Assembly (NCBI RefSeq): GCF_026626635.1
Contig: NZ_JAPNKA010000001.1
Location: 6,138,001-6,202,000, forward strand
Reading direction: 5' to 3'
Length of the DNA: 64,000 nucleotides
Source of the DNA: Archangium lansingense
GTDB taxonomy: Bacteria; Myxococcota; Myxococcia; Myxococcales; Myxococcaceae
A program made the translations under genes and the position numbers. The notes under the pieces are model-generated. The model had not been told where the DNA came from and searched no databases. It saw only the letters and a program-made list of their open reading frames with translations. This document shows, one piece after another, positions 9,880-19,380 of this stretch. Position 1 is the first letter of the stretch. Each line of letters starts with the position of its first letter.

Positions 9880-11631
9880 CTACTCGAAGATGGGGACGGA
9901 GTCGTCCTTGTCCTGCTTCGAGGGACGGGAGGAGGGCCGGGTCTCGACGGGGGCGGCCTTCACGGGCTCGAGCGTCACGCTCACGTCCTGCGCGTCCGAC
10001 ATGACGCCGGAGAAGTCCAGCTTGCGCGTCACGTCCTGGTGCTTGGGCAGGCGGAAGGTGAGCTCGTGGACTTCGCGGCGCAGCTGGCGATCCAGCGGGG
10101 TGGTACCGATCTGCACGTCACCCGAGAAAACGGTGGCGCCCTCGGGCGTCGAGCGGATGTGCACCAGGAGCATGTCGCTCACGACGGGGGCCGCGGGTTT
10201 CGGCGCGGGGGCCTGCACCTGCTTCACCTCGGCGACGGGAGGAGGCGCCTCCTCGACCGGCGGCGGGGTGGGGGAGCGCATCACCACGAACGCGCCGCCC
10301 GAGGCGATGAGCAGCAGCGGCACCGCCACGATCGCGATCTTCTTGCCCACGGAGCCGCTCTGCGTCTCTTCCCCGCGTGAATGGGTGTGGTGGGGGGCAG
10401 GGGCGGCGGCCTCGGGGCGCGGAGTCCGCTGACGGACGGCCGAGACCGACCCGGTGCCGGCTCGCGCAGGGGCCGCGCTGGACGGCTGCGAGCCGCGGGA
10501 CGAGGGCTGGGCGGCCCGAGCCGCCGAAGGCTGAGAACCCCCGCGAGCCGCCGGAGCGCCGGGGCGGGAGCGCGCCTCGCTCGGAGAGGAGCGGCCCGGC
10601 TTGGACACGCTGCGCTGACCCGGCTTGCTGGTGCCGCCCGCCCTGCTGCTCTTGCTGTTGTTGCCCGCCTCGGGGGCCGAGCCGGTGGGGAGCGCATCGA
10701 GCTCCTCGGCCGACAGGTCCGCCACCGCGTCCAGCATGGCGTCGATGAACTCCTGGGCGTTCTGGAAACGGTCCTCCTTCTCGCGGGCGAGGGCCTTCTG
10801 GAAGAACACCTCCAGGGTCTTCGGCACGGGAGCGCCCTGGCGCTTGGAGGCCACGGAGGGCACGGACTGTGTCAGGGCGGCGGTGAGCGCCTTGCGCACC
10901 GTGTTGGCCCCGTACGGTGAGGTGCCCGTGAGGCAGTAATAGAGGACGCCGCCCATCGAGTAGAGGTCGGAGCGGTGATCCACGTGCTCGCCGCCGGCCT
11001 GCTCGGGAGGCATGTACTGGGGCGTGCCGAGCACCTGGCCGGTGGAGGTGAGCTGATGCTCGTCCTCCTGCTCGAGCGCCTTCACCAGGCCGAAGTCCAG
11101 CACCTTGACGAAGTCCCGCCTGTCGAGCTGCTGCACCATGATGTTGTGCGGCTTGATGTCGCGGTGGACAGCGCCCTGCTCGTGGGCGTGGGCGAGGCCG
11201 CGGCAGGCCTGCTCGATGACGTCCACCGCGCGGCGCAGCGTCATGGGGCCGTCGCGCTTGACCAGCTCGCGCAGGCTCTCGCCCTCCAGCAGCTCCATGA
11301 CGTAGTAGCAGGTGCCGTCCTGGGCGCGGCCGAAGTCGTAGATGGTGATGATGTTGGGGTGACGCAGGCGGCTGGCGATCTCCGCCTCGCGCTTGAAGCG
11401 CTCGAAGAACTGGGGCGCGGCCGCCAGGGAGGGGTTGAGCGTCTTGACGGCCACCGGGCGCTGGACAGACGTCTGGGTGGCGCCGAAGACCATGCCCATG
11501 CCGCCCTGGCCGAGCACGTCTTCTATCTTGTAGCGGCCATCGAGCACCTGGCCGATGAGGGCCATCTGGGAGGCGCTACACAGGTGGTCGGAGCCATCGG
11601 TGCTACCGCAGTGCGGGCAGGGGGGAGCCAT
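9880..11631 (-). CDS. Ser/Thr protein kinase with zinc-ribbon start and PEGA end
   Basis: This 583-residue Hanks-type kinase opens with a short Cys motif (CPHCG and a later Cys). The kinase domain follows (about 30-300), with Gly loop GQGGMGMVF, the VAVK lysine, HRDIKPHN, DFGLVKAL and the APE-like MPPEQAGG, so all catalytic elements are present. A Ser/Pro/Ala-rich linker leads to one membrane segment, KIAIVAVPLLLIASGGAFVV. The last part carries a PEGA-like fold (HIRSTPEGATVFSGDVQIG). The kinase is therefore cytoplasmic and tethered, with an external PEGA module. ATG 11631 is preferred over an upstream start because it places the Cys motif at the N-terminus. Targets are unknown. Confidence 0.92.
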   Translation of the reverse strand: MAPPCPHCGSTDGSDHLCSASQMALIGQVLDGRYKIEDVLGQGGMGMVFGATQTSVQRPVAVKTLNPSLAAAPQFFERFKREAEIASRLRHPNIITIYDFGRAQDGTCYYVMELLEGESLRELVKRDGPMTLRRAVDVIEQACRGLAHAHEQGAVHRDIKPHNIMVQQLDRRDFVKVLDFGLVKALEQEDEHQLTSTGQVLGTPQYMPPEQAGGEHVDHRSDLYSMGGVLYYCLTGTSPYGANTVRKALTAALTQSVPSVASKRQGAPVPKTLEVFFQKALAREKEDRFQNAQEFIDAMLDAVADLSAEELDALPTGSAPEAGNNSKSSRAGGTSKPGQRSVSKPGRSSPSEARSRPGAPAARGGSQPSAARAAQPSSRGSQPSSAAPARAGTGSVSAVRQRTPRPEAAAPAPHHTHSRGEETQSGSVGKKIAIVAVPLLLIASGGAFVVMRSPTPPPVEEAPPPVAEVKQVQAPAPKPAAPVVSDMLLVHIRSTPEGATVFSGDVQIGTTPLDRQLRREVHELTFRLPKHQDVTRKLDFSGVMSDAQDVSVTLEPVKAAPVETRPSSRPSKQDKDDSVPIFE

Positions 11632-11781
11632 CAGGGCGCCGAGTATAGGCAGACCCGGGCTTCGCCGGGCAGGGGTCCTGACGGGGGGCCGCCCCGGGCC
11701 TGGGACAGGGGAGGGAGGGAGCGGGCGGGCATCTCGGCCGTTCCCGGAAGGCCGCTGGGCTGTTACACCCCCGAACCCGCC

Positions 11782-13743
11782 ATGAGTCTCGTCATCGCCC
11801 AGGACATCTGCCTCTCCTACGGGAAGAAGGTTCTCTTCGACAACGAAAGCTTCGCCCTCAGCCCGAAGGACCGGATAGGCCTCGTTGGGGCCAACGGCAC
11901 GGGGAAGAGCTCGTTGATGAAGATCCTCGCCGGGGCGCAGCACCCGGACTCGGGGACGCTCACCTACCGGCGCAAGTCACGGATCGGCTACCTGCCCCAG
12001 GAGCTGGCGGGCCTGCCCGAGGGCTCGGTGGTGGATGCGGTGATGAGCACGGTGCCCGGCCGCGACGCGCTGGAGGCCCGCCTGCGGGAGACCGAGGCGG
12101 CGCTCGGCAACGCGTCCAGCGAGGAGGAGCAGCTCGAGCTGGCCCAGACGCTGGCGGACCTGCACACGGAGTTGGACCACTTCGAGGACCACTACGGCCG
12201 GCACCACGCCGAGCGCATCCTCAAGGGCCTGGGCTTCCGCGAGGCGGACCTGGTCAAGCCCACGAGCGCGCTGAGCGGTGGCTGGCGCATGCGCGCGGCA
12301 CTGGCGGGCCTGCTGTTGCAGGACCCGGACCTGTTGCTGATGGACGAGCCCACCAACCACCTGGACGTGCCGACGCTGGCGTGGTTCGACGGCTTCCTCA
12401 AGCGCTCGAACAAGGCGGTGGTGCTCATCTCGCACGACCGGGACTTCCTCAACCGGCAGGTGGACCGCATCCTCTCGCTGGAGATGGAGGGGCTGCGCTC
12501 GTACGTGGGCAACTACGACACGTACAAGAGGCAGCGCGCCGAGGAGATGGAGCAGCTCAAGGCGCAGTCCGAGCGCGTCGAGGCGCGCAAGGCGGAGCTG
12601 CAGGCGTTCATCGACCGCTTCGGCGCCAAGGCGACCAAGGCCCGGCAGGCGCAGAGCAAGGCGAAGCAGCTGGAGAAGATGGAAGACGTGCAGGTGCTCG
12701 AGGAGCGGGCCACCATGCGCTTCCGCTTCCCGGAGGTGGAGCGCTCGGGGCGTGACGTGGTGACGCTGGAGGGCATCCAGAAGCGCTACGGGGACACGGT
12801 GGTGTACTCGGGGCTGGACGCACGGGTGGAGCGCGGGCAGCGCATTGCCGTGGTGGGCGCCAACGGTGCGGGCAAGACGACGCTCCTGAAGATCATCGCG
12901 GGCGAGCTGGTGCCGGATGGCGGCACGGTGACGCTCGGGCACAACGTGGTGATGGGGTATTACGCGCAGCACCACGGCGACAAGCTGAACAAGCACAATA
13001 GCATCATCGAAGAGGTGCGACCGCTGGCGGCGGACAAGCCGGAGAGCTTCGTGCGCGGGGTGCTCGGCGCGTTCATGTTCTCGGGTGACGACGTGGACAA
13101 GCCGGTGGGCGTGCTGAGCGGTGGTGAGCGGGCGCGCGTGGCGCTGGCGAAGCTACTGTTGGTGCCGTCCAACCTGCTGCTGATGGACGAGCCGACGAAC
13201 CACCTGGACCTGGACTCGACGGAGATGCTGATCGAGGCGCTGAAGGGTTACGGGGGCACGCTGTTGTTCGTGTCGCACAACCGGAGCTTCGTGAACGGGC
13301 TGTCGACGCACGTCTGGGACGTGGTGGGCGGGAAGGTGGTGCCGCACCCGGGCAACCTGGACGATTACCTGTACCACCAGGAGCAGCAGCGGCTGGCGGC
13401 GGAGGCCGCGGGGCTGGGCGACAAGCCGGCGGAGAAGGCGTCCACGGCGGGGCTGTCAGAGAAGGATCGCAAGCGGATGGAGGCCGAGGCGCGGCAGAAG
13501 CGCAGCGCGGTGGAGGGCCCCATCAAGAAGGAGATCGCGAAGCTGGAGGAGGCGATCTCCAAGCTGGAAACGGCGCAGAAGGAGCGCGAGACGCAGCTGG
13601 CGGATCCGGTGCTCTACAACGACTTCGCGAAGGCCAAGCCGCTGATGGACACGCACCGCGAGGGCAAGGAGCAGCTGGAGCAGCTCTATGCCCAGTGGGA
13701 AGCAGCCCAGGAGAAGCTGGCCGAGGCCTCCGCGTCGCTCTGA
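11782..13743 (+). CDS. ABC-F family ATPase
   Basis: This 653-residue soluble protein has two ABC domains and no membrane part, the layout of ABC-F ribosome-associated factors. Walker A motifs are GANGTGKSS and GANGAGKTT. Signatures are LSGGWRMR and LSGGERARV, each followed by LLLMDEPTNHLD. The inter-domain linker is long, charged and helical (the P-site tRNA interaction motif region). A C-terminal coiled-coil of about 100 residues resembles the Uup/YheS branch. It probably acts on stalled ribosomes. ATG 11782 is chosen because the long upstream extension would overlap the divergent kinase gene. A REP-like hairpin follows the stop by seven bases. Confidence 0.93.
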   Translation: MSLVIAQDICLSYGKKVLFDNESFALSPKDRIGLVGANGTGKSSLMKILAGAQHPDSGTLTYRRKSRIGYLPQELAGLPEGSVVDAVMSTVPGRDALEARLRETEAALGNASSEEEQLELAQTLADLHTELDHFEDHYGRHHAERILKGLGFREADLVKPTSALSGGWRMRAALAGLLLQDPDLLLMDEPTNHLDVPTLAWFDGFLKRSNKAVVLISHDRDFLNRQVDRILSLEMEGLRSYVGNYDTYKRQRAEEMEQLKAQSERVEARKAELQAFIDRFGAKATKARQAQSKAKQLEKMEDVQVLEERATMRFRFPEVERSGRDVVTLEGIQKRYGDTVVYSGLDARVERGQRIAVVGANGAGKTTLLKIIAGELVPDGGTVTLGHNVVMGYYAQHHGDKLNKHNSIIEEVRPLAADKPESFVRGVLGAFMFSGDDVDKPVGVLSGGERARVALAKLLLVPSNLLLMDEPTNHLDLDSTEMLIEALKGYGGTLLFVSHNRSFVNGLSTHVWDVVGGKVVPHPGNLDDYLYHQEQQRLAAEAAGLGDKPAEKASTAGLSEKDRKRMEAEARQKRSAVEGPIKKEIAKLEEAISKLETAQKERETQLADPVLYNDFAKAKPLMDTHREGKEQLEQLYAQWEAAQEKLAEASASL

Positions 13744-13750
13744 GTCAGCT

Positions 13751-13787
13751 CCCTCTCCCTTTGGGAGAGGGCTGGGGTGAGGGTGTC
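13751..13787. repeat. REP-like hairpin repeat, copy 4
   Basis: A perfect 9-bp stem, CCCTCTCCC at 13751-13759 and GGGAGAGGG at 13763-13771, has the GGGGTGAGGGTGTC tail after it. It separates the convergent ABC-F and YXWGXW genes and may end transcription from the ABC-F side. Confidence 0.8.
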
Positions 13788-13793
13788 CCCTCG

Positions 13794-14726
13794 CTACCGG
13801 TGGTGACGGCCATCCCGGTGGTCGTCTCCTCGCCCGCCCCCTCGTCCGCCGCGGTGGCCGCCCCGATGGTCACCCCGGTCGTGGCCACGGTACGGGCTCG
13901 CGTCGTGGTAGCGGGAGCCGTCATGACGGCCCCAGGGGCGGCTCCGGTATTCGCGATAACGGCCCCAGCCCCAGGGCCGGTTCCATTCGTGATGCCGCAT
14001 CATCGGGTAGCGCCGCCAGGTGTGGAAGAAGTAGTTGGGATGCCCCCATCCCACGGAGATCCTCGCGTGGCGGTACTCCGGCACGACGATCCGGACCGAG
14101 CCACGGGGAGCCCAACCTCCCTCGATGAAGACCCAAGAGTGGCCGCGCCGGCTCCATTTCGGTGCGATGAAGACCAGATTGGGCTGGGGCGGCGCGACCC
14201 AGCTTCCATCCACCCAGACGTACTGATTGCCGGACCAGTACCAGTATCCGGGGGCCCAGGTGAGGTTCTGGGCGGGAGCGGGCGGCGGGGTCTCCGCCTG
14301 GAGCTGGGGAGGTGCCTGAGACGTCGCGACCTCCTCGCTGTTCACGTCGATGGGAATCTCCACGTCCGTTGAGCCAGGCCTTGCCCAACCACCGGAGATC
14401 CACCGCCAGACGTCTTCTCCCTCCTGCTGCCAGTAGCCGTTGACGAACTGGTAGCCCGGCATCCGAGCGACCCAGGCTCCGGGCTTGAAGCGCCACTCGT
14501 TGCCGTCCCAATACCAATGGCCGGAGGTCCACACCGAGTCGGCGAAGGGCCTCGCAGTGGGCCTCTCCAGGGGGAGCGCTGGAGGCGGTGAGGGCGCCAG
14601 GGGATCCAGATCCACATCCGCTTCCTCGGTGTACCCGAGCTCTGGCGCGGCGACCGGCGCCGTCTGCGCATGGGCGGCCGGAGCCGCCAGACCGAGAACC
14701 AAACAGACCAACCATCGAGGCGTCAT
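13794..14726 (-). CDS. Secreted YXWGXW-type repeat protein
   Basis: This 310-residue exported protein has a signal peptide ending at about AAPAAHAQ. The body contains spaced Trp/Tyr/Gly repeats: WTSGHWYWDGNEW, YQFVNGYWQQEG and WAPGYWYWSGNQYVWVDGSW. These are of the type described as YXWGXW repeats in proteobacterial surface proteins. The final 100 residues are extremely rich in Arg, His, Gly, Tyr and Trp, with HRGG-like units close to the stop. The function of this family is not established; a cell-envelope or metal-binding role is a guess from composition. It is convergent with the ABC-F gene and divergent from the dipeptidase gene. Confidence 0.8.
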   Translation of the reverse strand: MTPRWLVCLVLGLAAPAAHAQTAPVAAPELGYTEEADVDLDPLAPSPPPALPLERPTARPFADSVWTSGHWYWDGNEWRFKPGAWVARMPGYQFVNGYWQQEGEDVWRWISGGWARPGSTDVEIPIDVNSEEVATSQAPPQLQAETPPPAPAQNLTWAPGYWYWSGNQYVWVDGSWVAPPQPNLVFIAPKWSRRGHSWVFIEGGWAPRGSVRIVVPEYRHARISVGWGHPNYFFHTWRRYPMMRHHEWNRPWGWGRYREYRSRPWGRHDGSRYHDASPYRGHDRGDHRGGHRGGRGGGRGDDHRDGRHHR

Positions 14727-14877
14727 GACATCGTCTCCACGAATTGCCGCGTCATGGGTAGGACGTCTACCGCCTCAACTTATTCACGCCACGTGAGGGC
14801 AGGTGCTCCGAGGGCTCACCCGGCAACAGTCAGCCAGGCGATGACGGGCCCGCGCCGGTGCGCTAAGCGGAGGGCCC

Positions 14878-16137
14878 ATGAGACAGACCACCGCGCTCCT
14901 CAGCCTCATCCTGCTTGCCACCACGTCTTGCACGCACGGGTCCAACCGCCAGGAGGCTCCGGTGAGCCCCTCTGTCACGGACCTCGCCGAGCGCAGCCGC
15001 GCGCTCGCGAAGCGCGTCATCATCGCTGACGGCCACGTCGACGTGCCCTACCGCCTCGTCGAGAAGCTGGGGCCGGAGGGGGAGCCCACCGAGGACATCT
15101 CGCAGCGCACCGCCGGGGGCGACTTCGACTACCCGCGCGCCGTGGAGGGCGGGCTCGATGTGCCCTTCATGTCCATCTACATCCCCGCCGATCTCCAGGC
15201 GAAGCCCGGGGCCTCGAAGGCCCTCGCGGACTCGCTGATCGACATGATGGAGAAGATCGCCCGCAAGTCGCCCGAGAAGTTCGCCATGGCCCATTCGGTC
15301 GAGGAGGCCCGGCGCAACACCCAGGACGGCAAGGTGTCCTTCGCGCTGGGCATCGAGAATGGCTCCGCCATCGAGGACTCGCTGGAGAACGTGAAGCACT
15401 TCCACAAGCGCGGCGTGCGCTACATCACTCTCACGCACTCCAAGGACAACCAGATCAGCGATGCCTCCTTCAACACGGGCAAGCGCACCTGGAATGGTCT
15501 CAGCCCGTTCGGCAGGCAGGTGGTGGCCGAGATGAACCGCGTGGGCATCATGGTGGATGTCTCGCACCTCTCGGACGATGCCATCCGTCAAGCGGTGGAG
15601 GTGAGCCAGGTGCCCGTCATCGCCTCGCACTCCTCGTGCCGCTACTTCACGCCCGGCTTCGAGCGCAACATCAGTGACGAGCTCATCCGTGTCGTGGCTG
15701 CGAAGGGTGGGGTGGTGATGATCAACTTCGGCTCTGGCTTCCTCTCCCAGGCCGCCAACACCTATGAGCTGGAGCTCCGCAAGGCGATGATGGCCTTCGT
15801 CCAGGAGCGCGGCGTGGCCCGGGACGGCGCCGAGGTTCAGGCGTTCGTGGAGTCCTATATGCGCGAGCATCCCGTCCCGTTTGCCCGGGTGGAGGACGTG
15901 GCCGATCACATCGATCACGTGGTGAAGCTGGTGGGCATCGACCACGTGGGTCTCGGCTCGGACTTCGATGGCGTGGGCCCGTCGCTCCCCATCGGGCTCA
16001 AGGATGTGTCCCAGTATCCCAACCTCTTCCGAGTCCTGCTCGAGCGCGGCTACAGCGAGGCGGACATCGAGAAGGTCGCCTCCGGGAATGTCTTTCGCGT
16101 GTGGCAGCGGGTTGAGTCCCACGCCACCGGCCGCTGA
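14878..16137 (+). CDS. M19-family (renal-type) dipeptidase lipoprotein
   Basis: This 419-residue zinc dipeptidase is anchored as a lipoprotein, with signal peptide and lipobox LLATTSC. The binuclear metal ligands of the M19 family are visible: His and Asp in DGHVDVPY, Glu in GIENGSAIED, His in VDVSHLSDD, His in IASHSSCR and Asp in GLGSDFDGV. Length fits the family. It should hydrolyse dipeptides, often with D-residues, in the periplasm or at the outer membrane, and so may process peptidoglycan or prey-derived peptides. It appears monocistronic, with the next gene convergent. Confidence 0.93.
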   Translation: MRQTTALLSLILLATTSCTHGSNRQEAPVSPSVTDLAERSRALAKRVIIADGHVDVPYRLVEKLGPEGEPTEDISQRTAGGDFDYPRAVEGGLDVPFMSIYIPADLQAKPGASKALADSLIDMMEKIARKSPEKFAMAHSVEEARRNTQDGKVSFALGIENGSAIEDSLENVKHFHKRGVRYITLTHSKDNQISDASFNTGKRTWNGLSPFGRQVVAEMNRVGIMVDVSHLSDDAIRQAVEVSQVPVIASHSSCRYFTPGFERNISDELIRVVAAKGGVVMINFGSGFLSQAANTYELELRKAMMAFVQERGVARDGAEVQAFVESYMREHPVPFARVEDVADHIDHVVKLVGIDHVGLGSDFDGVGPSLPIGLKDVSQYPNLFRVLLERGYSEADIEKVASGNVFRVWQRVESHATGR

Positions 16138-16209
16138 GAACCGGGGGTTCAACGCCACGATCCCGGCGATGACGGCGTGCGCATGCCCCGTGCCCGGCCC
16201 GCATGCGCA

Positions 16210-17121
16210 TTATCCCCCGCAGCCGCCACAACCGCCGCAGCCACCACACCCGCCCCCTCCACCGCCATCCCCGCCGCCGCAGCCCGCGGAGTTGGAGGAA
16301 CTCGTGCTGCTGGCGGACTGGGTTTGCGACAGGTTGGCGAGTGGAGTCTTCAGCTCCGCGATGGTGGGCAGGTAGATGGCTGCGAGACCGTAGAGGCCCA
16401 TGAGCATGAGGAGCTCCTTCTCCTGCAACGCGCGGCCAGCACCGGCCCAGGCCTTGGTGGCGAGTGCCGCGTTCTTCTGGCGCAGCGCAGAGAGGACACG
16501 ATCGCCTCTGCGCGTACGCGTGGCTCCCCTCATGGCGCTGAAGGTCAGTGGAAGCGCCAGGTTGAGGAGGATGAGCATCAGGAACCCGACGGGGCGCTGG
16601 TCGCTCATCCCGTCGAAGTACTTCATGAAACCGATGAGCAGGATCGGCCCCAGGATGAAGAGAGCGGGGGCTCGGAGCTGGCCGCGTTTGTCCTTGGAGA
16701 GGAGTAGCCCCCGCTCGCGCAGATCCTCCGCGAAGAACTCCTCCGCGGTGCGTCGGGCCTGGGCATGGACGGTCGAGAGCGTCAGGCCTCCGTCCGAGAG
16801 TTGATCGTAGACGTCGCGCTCGAAGGGGTGCCAGGGCCTGCCGGGACCATCCCGCGGTCCCTGGGCGAGCCACTGGGCCGTGGGCTCATAGGTGAGGGAT
16901 CCCCGGTCGACGAGATGGGCAATCACCGTTGTGGCAGTCCCGGCACTTCCTCCCGAGAGGAAGGCCACCGAGTAGGGATCGAGGTCTTGATCGGCTGGGT
17001 CGCCCTTGTCACCCAGCCCGAGCAGCCACCGTCTCAGCGCATACGTCGCGAGGAATCCACTGAGCAGCAGGACAGCGTAGAACACGAGGAACTGCGGTCC
17101 GCGCAGATCAAAGGGAAACAT
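16210..17121 (-). CDS. TIGR04222-like membrane protein with Gly-Cys tail
   Basis: This 303-residue membrane protein has an N-terminal segment FLVFYAVLLLSGFLATYAL, two central segments around PALFILGPILLIGFM and FLMLILLNLALPLTF, and a further hydrophobic segment near LMLMGLYGLAAIYL. The cytoplasmic region with AFLSGGSAGTATTVIAHLVD and VDRGSLTY matches the winged-helix-like segment of TIGR04222-type proteins. The last 25 residues are almost only Gly and Cys (GCGG units). ATG 17121 has GGAGG seven bases upstream. Function is unknown; proteins of this type are widespread and may be chaperoned or processed through the Cys tail. Confidence 0.78.
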   Translation of the reverse strand: MFPFDLRGPQFLVFYAVLLLSGFLATYALRRWLLGLGDKGDPADQDLDPYSVAFLSGGSAGTATTVIAHLVDRGSLTYEPTAQWLAQGPRDGPGRPWHPFERDVYDQLSDGGLTLSTVHAQARRTAEEFFAEDLRERGLLLSKDKRGQLRAPALFILGPILLIGFMKYFDGMSDQRPVGFLMLILLNLALPLTFSAMRGATRTRRGDRVLSALRQKNAALATKAWAGAGRALQEKELLMLMGLYGLAAIYLPTIAELKTPLANLSQTQSASSTSSSNSAGCGGGDGGGGGGCGGCGGCGGCGG

Positions 17122-17238
17122 TATGCACCCTCCGTCCGAAGCCACTCGTTCCTGAAGGAGCGGCGGCGCGGGGTTACAGAGCGGTGCTGGAGGCGTTGGC
17201 GCCTGTTTTGACGGAGGCCAGGCGAGCGGGCAGGGGGC

Positions 17239-19362
17239 TCACCGCTCCCGCGCCTCGCGCCACCGGATCGTCGTGCGCCAGGCGGACCACAACAGGATCC
17301 CGAGCAATGCCTCCCCGAGGAAGAAGGGGACGGCGCCCCAGAGCACCAGGCGCCAGGCCAGCGTCTTGTCCATCGCGAGCGCCGCGTCGGCGGGCGTCTG
17401 CACGATGACGACGAAGCCCGTGTAACCCACCGGTGCGAAGGCCGCGAGCCAGGGGCCCTCCCGTGTCGCGAGGGGATCCCGGTGCTCGGCGACCGTCACG
17501 GTGGGCCAGGGCTCGGGCATCCGGAGCTGCTCGCCCTCCGTGCGTGGCAGGGACTGGCTGACCTTGTCGAACTCGCGAGCCAGGCCTCCATCGAGTGGCA
17601 GCGATTCACCGTGCCCGAGGTCCTCGTGGAGCAGGATGATGTAGCCCCCTGGCGCCGGTTTCCCGGCCTCGCTCCGGGTCCTGTCCCGAGGCGCGACGAG
17701 CACGGCGCTCCGCTGTCGGGCCTCGTCTGGATCGCTCAGGCGCAGGGAGCCCAGGGTGGCGCCGGTGCCCACCATGCCGACGAGCACTCCTTGCCATCCG
17801 CCCTCCGCATCGAGGAGCGGAATGGAGATCGCGAAGCGATGGCGATCATCGGCCTCCGATAGGAATGCGCTCGAGATGTAGGGTTGGGGCTGTCGCGCGA
17901 GGGCATGCCGCTTCGCGCCCTCGAAGTAGTCGCGCCAAGCGAAGCCCTTTCCCAGGAAGTCCCGGGGCGGCTCGGGCCAGCGGGCCAGCACCGTCCCCTG
18001 GGCATCCAGGATGAACCAGCTGTCGAAGGGGGAGTCTCCACCCGGGAGCTTCAATCCGAGTCGCGGATCCTCATGGGACTCGTACATCTCCCGGCAGAAC
18101 TCCTGGAGGGCGGGCAGATTCTGGTGCTGGAGCAGCTCGCGAAGCCGGGGGGCGCTGGCGGCCCGCTCGATGGCATCGCTGTACTCCTCGAGCCTGAAGA
18201 GCACCGTGCCCGCGACCGTCCGGGCGGCGTAGATGTTCGTGCTCAACTCCTCCCTGCGCCGATCGTCCACCTGGGCTCGCGCCACGGTCAGGGCCGCCCC
18301 CGCGGTGACGAGGAGCAGCCAGATGATGCTGCCCACCAGGCCCGCGGGGACCGGGTGCCGCCGGCACCACCGCCACACGCGAGTGGCCCTGCCTATGGGT
18401 CGGGAGCGGATGGGCTCGCCCCGGAGATAGCGCTCCAGCTCCTCGGCCAGCTCCTCCGCTGAGCCGTAGCGGCGCTCCGGCTCTTTCTCCAGGCACTTGA
18501 GGCAGATCGTCTCCAGGTCTCGATCAATACGGGGGTCGAGCTCGTGAGGCGGCGTGGGCTCCGTGTACAGCACCTGCTGGAGGATCAGCGTGGGGCTGTC
18601 CGCCATGAAGGGCGGGCGGCCGGTGAGCAGCTCGTAGAGGATGGCGCCCAGGCCGTAGACGTCGGCGGAGGTGGTCAGGTTCCTGGACTGTCCGGCGGCC
18701 TGCTCCGGCGCCATGTAACTCGGCGTGCCCACCGAGACGCCGGACCGGGTGTGCTCGGCCTTCTTCTCCAGATCCCTGGCCACGCCGAAGTCCGCCACGT
18801 GCGGCCGTCCCCCGGTGTCGAGGAGCACGTTGGCCGGCTTCAGATCCCGGTGCAGGATGCCGCGCTGGTGGCCGTGGTGTACCGCCCGCGCGAGCACCGC
18901 GAGCGTCTCGGCGATGCGCCGGCGATCGCCCCGGAACCGCGCCAGGTTCTCGCCCAGGTTGCCACCGTCCAGATACTTCATCGTGAAGTACGGACAGCCG
19001 TCGTGCTCGCCGACCTCGTAGATGGGGACGATGTTCGGATGATCGAGCCGGGCCGCGGCTTCGGTCTCGGTGCGGAAGCGGTGCAGCTCGGCCTCACTGG
19101 CCAGCACGCCTCCGACGAGCAACTTCAGGGCCACCACGCGCTCCAGGCGTCGGTGCCGCGCACGGTAGACCACTCCCATGCCACCCCGCGCCAGGGGCTC
19201 GAGCAGTTCGTAGTCACCGAAACGCGAGGGACCGCTAGAGGCCGGAGGGAACTCAGGCTCCTCTTCGAGCGCCCCGCGTATCAGGCAGGGGGAGCACAGG
19301 CCCGCGGTGTTCAGGCTCGAGCCGCACCTGGGGCACAGGGGAGTGGGCGCGGAGGGTGTCAT
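17239..19362 (-). CDS. Sensor Ser/Thr kinase paired with ECF sigma factor
   Basis: This 707-residue transmembrane Hanks kinase starts with a zinc-ribbon-like CPRCG and CSPC motif. The kinase domain (about 48-330) has ARGGMGVVYRA, VALKLL, HRDLKPAN, DFGVARDL and MAPEQAAGQ, all intact. A membrane segment (SIIWLLLVTAGAALTV, about 360) leads to a long external region. This contains a dCache-like sensor with WFILDAQGTVLARWP, WRDYFEGAK and AISIPLLDAEGGW. A second membrane segment lies near the end (VLWGAVPFFLGEALLGILL). The gene begins 18 bases after the ECF sigma gene stop, so both are on one transcript. The external ligand is unknown. Kinases beside ECF factors of this type are thought to control them. 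Confidence 0.92.
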   Translation of the reverse strand: MTPSAPTPLCPRCGSSLNTAGLCSPCLIRGALEEEPEFPPASSGPSRFGDYELLEPLARGGMGVVYRARHRRLERVVALKLLVGGVLASEAELHRFRTETEAAARLDHPNIVPIYEVGEHDGCPYFTMKYLDGGNLGENLARFRGDRRRIAETLAVLARAVHHGHQRGILHRDLKPANVLLDTGGRPHVADFGVARDLEKKAEHTRSGVSVGTPSYMAPEQAAGQSRNLTTSADVYGLGAILYELLTGRPPFMADSPTLILQQVLYTEPTPPHELDPRIDRDLETICLKCLEKEPERRYGSAEELAEELERYLRGEPIRSRPIGRATRVWRWCRRHPVPAGLVGSIIWLLLVTAGAALTVARAQVDDRRREELSTNIYAARTVAGTVLFRLEEYSDAIERAASAPRLRELLQHQNLPALQEFCREMYESHEDPRLGLKLPGGDSPFDSWFILDAQGTVLARWPEPPRDFLGKGFAWRDYFEGAKRHALARQPQPYISSAFLSEADDRHRFAISIPLLDAEGGWQGVLVGMVGTGATLGSLRLSDPDEARQRSAVLVAPRDRTRSEAGKPAPGGYIILLHEDLGHGESLPLDGGLAREFDKVSQSLPRTEGEQLRMPEPWPTVTVAEHRDPLATREGPWLAAFAPVGYTGFVVIVQTPADAALAMDKTLAWRLVLWGAVPFFLGEALLGILLWSAWRTTIRWREARER

Positions 19363-19380
19363 GCGCGTCCGGCCCCAGCG

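Noticed and set aside
10975..11781. Upstream extension of the ABC-F reading frame
   Set aside because: It would overlap most of the 5' part of the kinase gene on the other strand, and the text shows no ABC-F features before the ATG at 11782.
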